From: Mycocentrospora acerina
Taxonomy: Eukaryota > Ascomycota > Dothideomycetes > Pleosporales
NCBI GenBank assembly: GCA_022701365.1
Contig: JAKUHH010000130.1
Span: forward strand, 1-64,000
Direction of reading: 5' to 3'
Length of the DNA stretch: 64,000 nucleotides
Shown: in pieces, positions 58,504 to 64,000 of the stretch
Layout: every line of letters begins with the position of its first letter
Position numbering within the stretch: the stretch's first letter is position 1
Translations under genes and position numbers: made by a program
The notes under the pieces: generated by a model
Seen by the model: only the letters and a program-made list of their open reading frames with translations
What the model was told of the DNA's origin: nothing
Databases searched by the model: none

Positions 58504-60697
58504 ATGGAGCACAATGACTACTTCCGCCCCATGGACTCGGACAACGACATGGCCGCCTCGTCCTCGTCCCGGAACCCCCGCAAACTGAGCAGGATGTCGA
58601 GATCAGGGGCGCCACGGCCCATCATCACGCCAAACAGTCCTGTTGACGGCATCATGGCCTCGACAGCCATACGCCCACCCACGCCTGCACCCTCGCCCAC
58701 ACCAACACAGCGCGCGCCCGACTGGAGCACGGCAGCTGAGCACGAGGACTCACACATCAAGAGCATACGCGCCCACTTCAGCGACATGAACCGCGGGGAG
58801 CGCCTGCGCTTGCTGGGAGAGCTGCTGAACCTGTGCGACAGCCAGGAGCTCAGCTTCGTGTCCGAATTTGTCAGCCCGCGCCTAAAGAAAGACCCCTTCA
58901 TGCTGCTGCCCACCGAGTTGTGTTTACGAGTGAGTTGTGTCCAGCTGACTTAGCCCACGTCATCTGTGATTACTAACACTGCCGCCTGATAGATCCTCGA
59001 ATGTGTCGACGACCCAACCACCCTCGCCCGCGCATCTCAGGTTTCTAAGAAGTGGCGAGAGCTCGTAGAAGACGACAGCGCTTGGAGGTTGCTGTGCCAG
59101 AAATACTCCTTCAGGACGCTTTCGAGAGAAGAGAGGACACCCGGAGACGACCCCAGCGACGACATGGACACCGAACCAAAGTCTCTGTGGCTGGACGGCG
59201 AGCGCACCTCGAGGACAGACGACGTAGCAGCAAAAGACTACCTAGAAGCTGGTTCGCCCAGCACTGGAGCTGAGGGACTCCGTACGCAGAGCCTTGACCG
59301 CGAGGCCAAGAGGAAGCCGTCACAGCGGAGACAGCAGGCCATCACCTACCGATCCCACTTCAAGCAGCGCTACATGGTCGAGACGGCGTGGCGCAATGGA
59401 GGAACATGCGATGCACGACAAATCACACCTGACCAGGGCGTCGTCACAAGTCTGCATCTCACGAGCAAGTACATTGTTGTTGCTTTGGACAATGCCAAGA
59501 TTCATGTATTTGACACACTCGGCGATCACCAAAAGACACTCCAGGGACATGTTATGGGAGTTTGGGCAATGGTGCCTTGGGGTGACCTCCTTGTTAGTGG
59601 TGGATGCGATCGCGATGTGCGCGTATGGAACCTTGCTACCGGGTAAGGTCCATTTCCAAGTATGCATGTGCACGAAAACTGACATTTGATAATAGATACC
59701 CCCAATTCACATTACGCGGTCATACATCAACAGTCCGCTGTCTCAAAATGTCAGACGCAAACACAGCAATATCCGGTTCAAGAGATACCACACTGCGGAT
59801 ATGGGATCTGAAGAAGGGCCTGTGCAAGCACGTCCTGATTGGTCACCAAGCCAGCGTCAGGTGTCTCGAGATCCACGGAGACCTAGTTGTATCCGGAAGC
59901 TACGACACAACTGCCAAGATTTGGAGCATCTCTGAAGGGAAATGTCTAAGAACACTTTCTGGTCACTTCAGTCAGATCTATGCAATTGCCTTTGACGGGA
60001 AAAAAATTGCGACAGGCAGTCTAGACACGAGTGTTCGGATATGGGATCCTACTGATGGGTGAGTTTATGTGCGTGTATACCATTTCGCTGAAACTAACAT
60101 GATTATCAGCAAATGCTTGGCTGTGCTGCAAGGGCACACTTCCTTAGTCGGACAACTTCAAATGCGCGATGATATCCTTGTAACCGGTGGGTCAGATGGC
60201 TCTGTGCGAGTTTGGAGTCTGGCAACCTACCAGGCCATCCATCGTTTGGCTGCCCACGACAACAGCGTCACTAGTCTACAATTCGACAACACCAGAATAG
60301 TGAGCGGAGGCAGCGACGGCCGCGTCAAAGTCTGGGATCTCAAGACCGGCACGCTTGTCAGGGAGTTGAGCAGCCCCGCAGAGGCAGTGTGGAGAGTAGT
60401 TTTCGAAGAAGAAAAGGCTGTCATCATGGCTAGCAGAGGTGGCAGGACTATCATGGAGGTATGTACAAAGTCTCTTCCAAAGTATCGCGACACCAAGCTA
60501 ACGTTTAAAAAAAGGTTTGGGATTTCTCTCCACCCCTAGAAGAAGACCTCGACAGCTCTCGCGCAGCTAGTCCAGCAGGATATCTCGATATCGAATACAA
60601 CCGGCCACAGTCAGCTGCTCTACCGTCAACATCTTCACTTGGAACGCACGATAGGGTCGAAGACGTCACCATGACTGAACTGGGTGACGAAGCGTAG
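58504..60697 (+). CDS. F-box / WD40 protein, Cdc4/Pop1-like
   Basis: This is the substrate receptor of an SCF ubiquitin ligase, by likeness to Cdc4/Fbw7. Exons are 58504-58929, 58993-59642, 59696-60058, 60110-60458 and 60515-60697, giving 656 residues. The first 110 residues are Ser/Pro-rich. The F-box is at about residues 133-180 (FMLLPTELCLRILECVDD, W-R-E-L-V). The C-terminal half is a propeller of seven to eight WD repeats, with motifs such as SGGCDRDVRVWNL, SGSRDTTLRIWDL, SGSYDTTAKIWSI, TGSLDTSVRIWDP and SGGSDGRVKVWDL. The tail is acidic. Targets in yeast relatives are phosphorylated cell-cycle inhibitors; that is not shown here. Confidence 0.92.
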
Positions 60698-61605
60698 CAC
60701 GGCCTGCCGTAAGAGGGATAGTTGTTCCATGCACCGACGCCTGACGTTGATGAAACGGATTATGGCGCGATCGTCTGCGTACGGATCGCTGGTTATGATT
60801 GATGACGTGTGTGCATATATGCAAGCCCGCGCACAGGAGCCACCGTGTGGGATTGAAGTGTTTGCATAGGCTTGTTCGACAGCTATGACGATCAAAGAAG
60901 AGGGGCAAAGACATGACGTTGTCTTCATTGTTGTTGTCGCCTGAGGAATCGGGAATGAAGATTCCGTCATTGTTGTTCTTGTCGCCGATGACATTGTTGG
61001 AGAAGAAGAAGACGAAGATGAAGAAGATGAAGAAGCGAAAGCAAGAAAAACAAAGGCAAGGCGAATCTGGCATTTTTGGAGTCTTGTTCTCATGGCTTGC
61101 GGTATCCTGGATTGCTCCTTTTTTTTTCCAGCCTGTTGCATATTTCTAGGGCAAGGGAAAGCGAAAGCGATTTTTTTTTGGAATCTTGGATTTTTTTTAT
61201 TTCACCTTTGGGGGATATTTGAATGGGATTAGGAAATTGGGATTCGGATTGGGATTGGAACAGGAATTGGGAATTGGGACGGGCATGATTTTGGATGTGT
61301 CAATTGGCATGGATGGCATGGATGGCATGGATGGTATGGTATGGTATGGGATAGGATTGGATCTGAGTTTAGTCATGGGCACTGGCGTTGAGAAAGGCGG
61401 ACATTTGAAGTGTTGAATTGAAGTAAGGAATAAAAAAAATTATCATCATCATCATCGTCATTCTCTTCTTTTCTCCTTTCCTCTATGCTTGTCTTCTTTT
61501 CCGCATCTCCAGCGTTTCAGTGCTACCATCCTCCCCTTCCTCCCTCCCTCCCTCCCTCCCTCCCTCTTTTCACCATTTTTTTTCTCTTTCTCTCCTCACA
61601 ACTCT
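60698..61605. other. Convergent 3' region with microsatellites
   Basis: The region between two converging genes holds GAAGAA-type repeats (61005-61035), GATGGCATG repeats (about 61305-61350), an ATC run (61441-61455) and CCTC repeats (about 61537-61566). Open frames here are low-complexity and unsupported. Confidence 0.6.
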
Positions 61606-62668
61606 TCATCCTTCCACCTCCACCCCTTTCCATACTCCGCTCCCCGCTTCGCTAATCCACGCACACTCTGTGACGCCTACTGTCTTCCTCACAAACTCTT
61701 CCAGTGCTTTTACGCCCGGCGCATTAGCGTGGATTCCCAATGCTCCGACGCGCGGGATGTGCAGGGCTTTGGCGAAGAGGGTATCGGTGGAAGAGGGGAG
61801 GGGAATGAGGAGCGTAGGCTGGTGAGAAGGGACAGGTGAGGACGACGATGAAAAAGAAGATGATTGTGGTGGTGGAGGAGAGTGAAGGGGTAGATTAGCG
61901 AGGTGGATGAGTGTTGGGATGTGGGTGTAGAGCGGGGAGGATGGCGGGTGCGGGGTGGTGAGGAAGATGAGACTTGGTGGGTTTTCAGGAGGCTGTTTGT
62001 TCTCTGTAGTTGTTGTTGTTGTTGTTGTTGTTGTTTTTGACTCGTCGTTTGGTTCGTTTTCGTGGCTTGGAGGGTGGAGGGCCGGGGGTGAGGTGAGTGC
62101 GGCGCGGGCTTCGAGGCGGCGGGTTATGCTGTTCAGGCCGATGAGGATGTGGGAATGGAGGGCTGGGGGTGGGGGTGGTGTGGTGGGGCTTTCTGCTGAG
62201 GTGGAGGTTGTTCGTTTCCGCTTCTTGCCTTGGGAGGGGTGGATGTGTGTTTTGCGGTGGTCGCCTAAGGGGGTGAGTAGACTGCGGAGAGGTTAGGAGA
62301 TGGTTTGATTTTGGGTGGGGTGATTGAGGTGACATTTGACTCTGTTAATACGCTACATGAGTGTCTATTGTTCTCATGGGTTCAAAAAAAAAAGACTTGG
62401 TGGGATTGTTAGGAAAGATGCTCGGACGTGAGAAAAAAAAGATTTGAACAAGACATATCAAAACCTCCATGGGAATGGGAAACAGGCTACACCTACTTGC
62501 AAACTAAATCGATGATGATTTCTTGATCATCCTGCGCGATCTGGGGCCTGTAATGTGTCAGCAATGCACGTGCAGGACGCGAGAGTATCAAGCTTACCAC
62601 TTGGTCTCGGTGAATGGCGACGAAGTCTTGAAGATCGGCCGAGCGTTCTTCTTTGTCACGGGGGCCAT
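61606..62668 (-). CDS. POP3: RNase P/MRP subunit, Pop3-like
   Basis: The product is a likely protein subunit of RNase P and RNase MRP, which process tRNA and rRNA precursors in the nucleus. The gene is hidden by splicing: exons are 62598-62668, 62497-62547 and 61606-62281, with a 215-base second intron, giving 265 residues in one frame. The start reads M-A-P-V-T-K-K-N-A-R-P-I-F-K, then W-P-Q-I-A-Q-D-D-Q and LLTPLGDHRKTHIHPSQGKK, the arrangement I know from fungal Pop3/Rpp38-like proteins. A run of about ten Thr (an ACA microsatellite at about 61999-62033) and Ser/Pro runs interrupt the protein. The C-terminus (TLFAKALHIPRVGALGIH) is L7Ae-like. The family call is from memory of motifs. Confidence 0.7.
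61999..62033 (-). repeat. Polythreonine-coding trinucleotide run
   Basis: About ten tandem ACA codons (GTT/TGT on the plus strand) lie inside the Pop3-like gene. Trinucleotide runs keep frame when they change length, so protein length may vary between strains. Confidence 0.8.
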
Positions 62669-63354
62669 TTTGGTTTGGATCGTGGCACAGAGTGCCGTCG
62701 AGCGTAGTGGCGTTGGCGGTGGGAAACGCGTCGGGGTTTTGTTTGGTTGTGCTTTTAATGCAGGGCCCCGTTGGCGCTGGTGTGCGCCGTGGTCACCTGT
62801 ACAGACTCACCAAAGCGCTGTTCGACGGAGACGGTCAAGCAGCATTCGGAGACGGCAGCTTGGCGCAGGCGAATGGCGTCAGGCTGGTTTCCCTCGCTGC
62901 TCCAAACACGCAATGGCAACGTGTTTGGCAGGCTGGCGGGCATGCTCCGATTTGCGTCAAGATGTCTACACGGGGGGATCCCGGTCCGCTTGCTAGGCCA
63001 AACACAGCAAGGCCCATCTCAGCGGAATTCCATTGGTCTGACGTCGAACGTGGGGAACGGGTCGTCTCTCCAAACGACGCGTCTTGGAGCTCTCCCTCCC
63101 GCTCACGTTTCGCCGGCTGCACTGAAGCCAGCACTCGCGATTCCGGCGCAGTCGCGGCAGCCCATGGTGGCTCTTTCACCCGCCAATCCACGCGAGGCCA
63201 CAGCCCACTAAGACGCACGTCTTTTGGGCCAACTCGACCCTGCAGCTGCTGCCTGTCTTGCAGGAGAGCTGCTTGCTTCCTGCCCGGCTTGCTCTGCACG
63301 TTTCTGCCGCCAACCACGCCCGCGCTGCAAACACTCGGCCTCCTTCACACCGTC
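62669..63354. promoter_or_regulatory. Divergent promoter between POP3-like gene and last gene
   Basis: These 686 bases separate two divergent starts. The frame of the right-hand gene is open leftward into this region, even across the POP3-like first exon, but the residues look like untranslated leader. Confidence 0.4.
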
Positions 63355-64000
63355 ATGAGTCCGCGGGACCATGACATAGTGCAGTCCGAGGCTGCAGACG
63401 AGCCCGCAATTGCCCTTTCCGCATCACCGCCTCGCCGAAACCCCGTCGAAGACGCAGACTCCAGCTACACCCGCAAGCGCCCACGGCTCGACTGTGGCAG
63501 CAGCAGTCTCCGCGCCATGTCCACCGAGCCTGAGTCCTCCAACATCGACCCCGCATCCCCCCGCGACCAGCAGGTCGAGATGACGATACGTCCTCACCCG
63601 CCTGCGGAAGCCATGGAACGCGCCGCCGCCAGCAGCTCCCCCGAGCATGTCCCCTCCGCCCAGCGCAGGTCGCCTGCAATCGTGGCCTCCACAGAAGACG
63701 ACGAGCCAGAGAGCCCGCCTATCATGGTCATCGACGACGACGATGCTGAGTCGTCAGCCGGGTTCGTGGTCCAGGTAGACGCAGAGGACCATTTTGAGCA
63801 GTTCCCCCACACACGCCATGGAAACTACCTCCAGGCAGTCCAGGCCCTCACGCAGCACATCCAGACGGGTAAGTTGCCGTGTTAGACTCTTAGGTTCTGG
63901 ACGCAACACTAATCCGATGTAGTCGACCAGATTAACGTCGAGCTCTTCCCGCGCCTAACGCAATGGCTGCAGGGCTTCCCCGAGCCTACAGACAACCTCC
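63355..64000 (+). CDS. N-terminus of a large protein, cut by window end
   Basis: Exon 1 is 63355-63868, a 54-base intron follows, and exon 2 starts at 63923 and runs off the window. The visible 197 residues are acidic and Ser/Pro-rich with a likely nuclear signal (R-K-R-P-R-L). An acidic M-V-I-D-D-D-D segment follows, then F-P-H-T-R-H-G-N-Y-L-Q-A-V-Q-A-L. This resembles what I recall of the start of the large fungal ubiquitin C-terminal hydrolases of the USP9/24/34 group, but no catalytic motif is in view, so the call is weak. The ATG at 63355 is the first Met after the leader. Confidence 0.5.

Noticed and set aside
60635..61141. Minus-strand frame with a Ser run after the F-box gene
   Set aside because: It overlaps the end of the F-box/WD40 coding region and consists of microsatellite sequence.
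62653..63354. N-terminal extension of the last open frame
   Set aside because: It overlaps the first exon and promoter of the divergent POP3-like gene, and its residues look like leader. The Met at 63355 is a better start.

Overview
The window looks like nuclear DNA of a filamentous ascomycete (Pezizomycotina; a Dothideomycete such as a member of the Pleosporales is my best guess). The reasons are short 49-75 nt introns with GTRNGT donors, CTAAC-type branch points and YAG acceptors, gene-dense islands separated by AT-rich decayed DNA, a HET/NB-ARC/TPR receptor, and a full set of fungal housekeeping genes. I rebuilt most genes by hand as spliced models. Except for three cases explained in their entries (the 28.9-kb relic, the tail of the 44-kb gene and the first exon at 43 kb), every model keeps frame across all its exons.

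Region 1-10.6 kb is a decayed segmental duplication. Copy A (about 0.7-2.6 kb plus 4.5-4.7 kb) and copy B (about 7.4-9.4 kb) each carry a two-exon gene for an unrecognised small protein. The intron position, reading frame and TATA-to-ATG distance are conserved between the copies. In copy B this gene converges on an intact NiCoT nickel/cobalt transporter. In copy A only a scrap of the transporter's last exon survives, separated by about 1.8 kb of unrelated DNA. In copy A the first exon, together with part of its 5' leader, has been tandemly triplicated in frame.

Region 10.8-22.3 kb is conserved: mitochondrial beta-ketoacyl-ACP synthase (CEM1), a hypothetical protein, homoserine O-acetyltransferase (MET2), a zinc alcohol dehydrogenase and a RING/ZZ/SH3 protein. 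Region 22.3-30.8 kb is an accessory, AT-rich patch holding a HET/NB-ARC/TPR receptor, a zinc-finger gene broken by two C-to-T-type stops, and an orphan ORF.

Region 30.8-50.7 kb holds a secreted Gln/Gly/Thr-repeat protein, a hexapeptide sugar acetyltransferase, isoprenylcysteine methyltransferase (STE14), an Mpv17/PMP22 protein, a DUF829/TMEM53 hydrolase, an ISG12-like protein, dihydroxyacid dehydratase (ILV3), a GH17 glucanase, a CysA-type mitochondrial serine acyltransferase and an MFS sugar transporter. Region 50.7-58.5 kb is AT-rich and holds a secreted protein made of 17-residue repeats. Region 58.5-64 kb has a Cdc4/Pop1-like F-box/WD40 gene, a POP3-like RNase P/MRP subunit gene that is easy to miss, and the start of a further gene cut by the window edge.

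MET2 and the CysA-type enzyme belong to the same alpha/beta-hydrolase acyltransferase family and feed methionine and cysteine synthesis respectively. ILV3 serves branched-chain amino acids. I see no biosynthetic gene cluster, CRISPR array, ribosomal RNA gene, confident tRNA gene or intact transposase.
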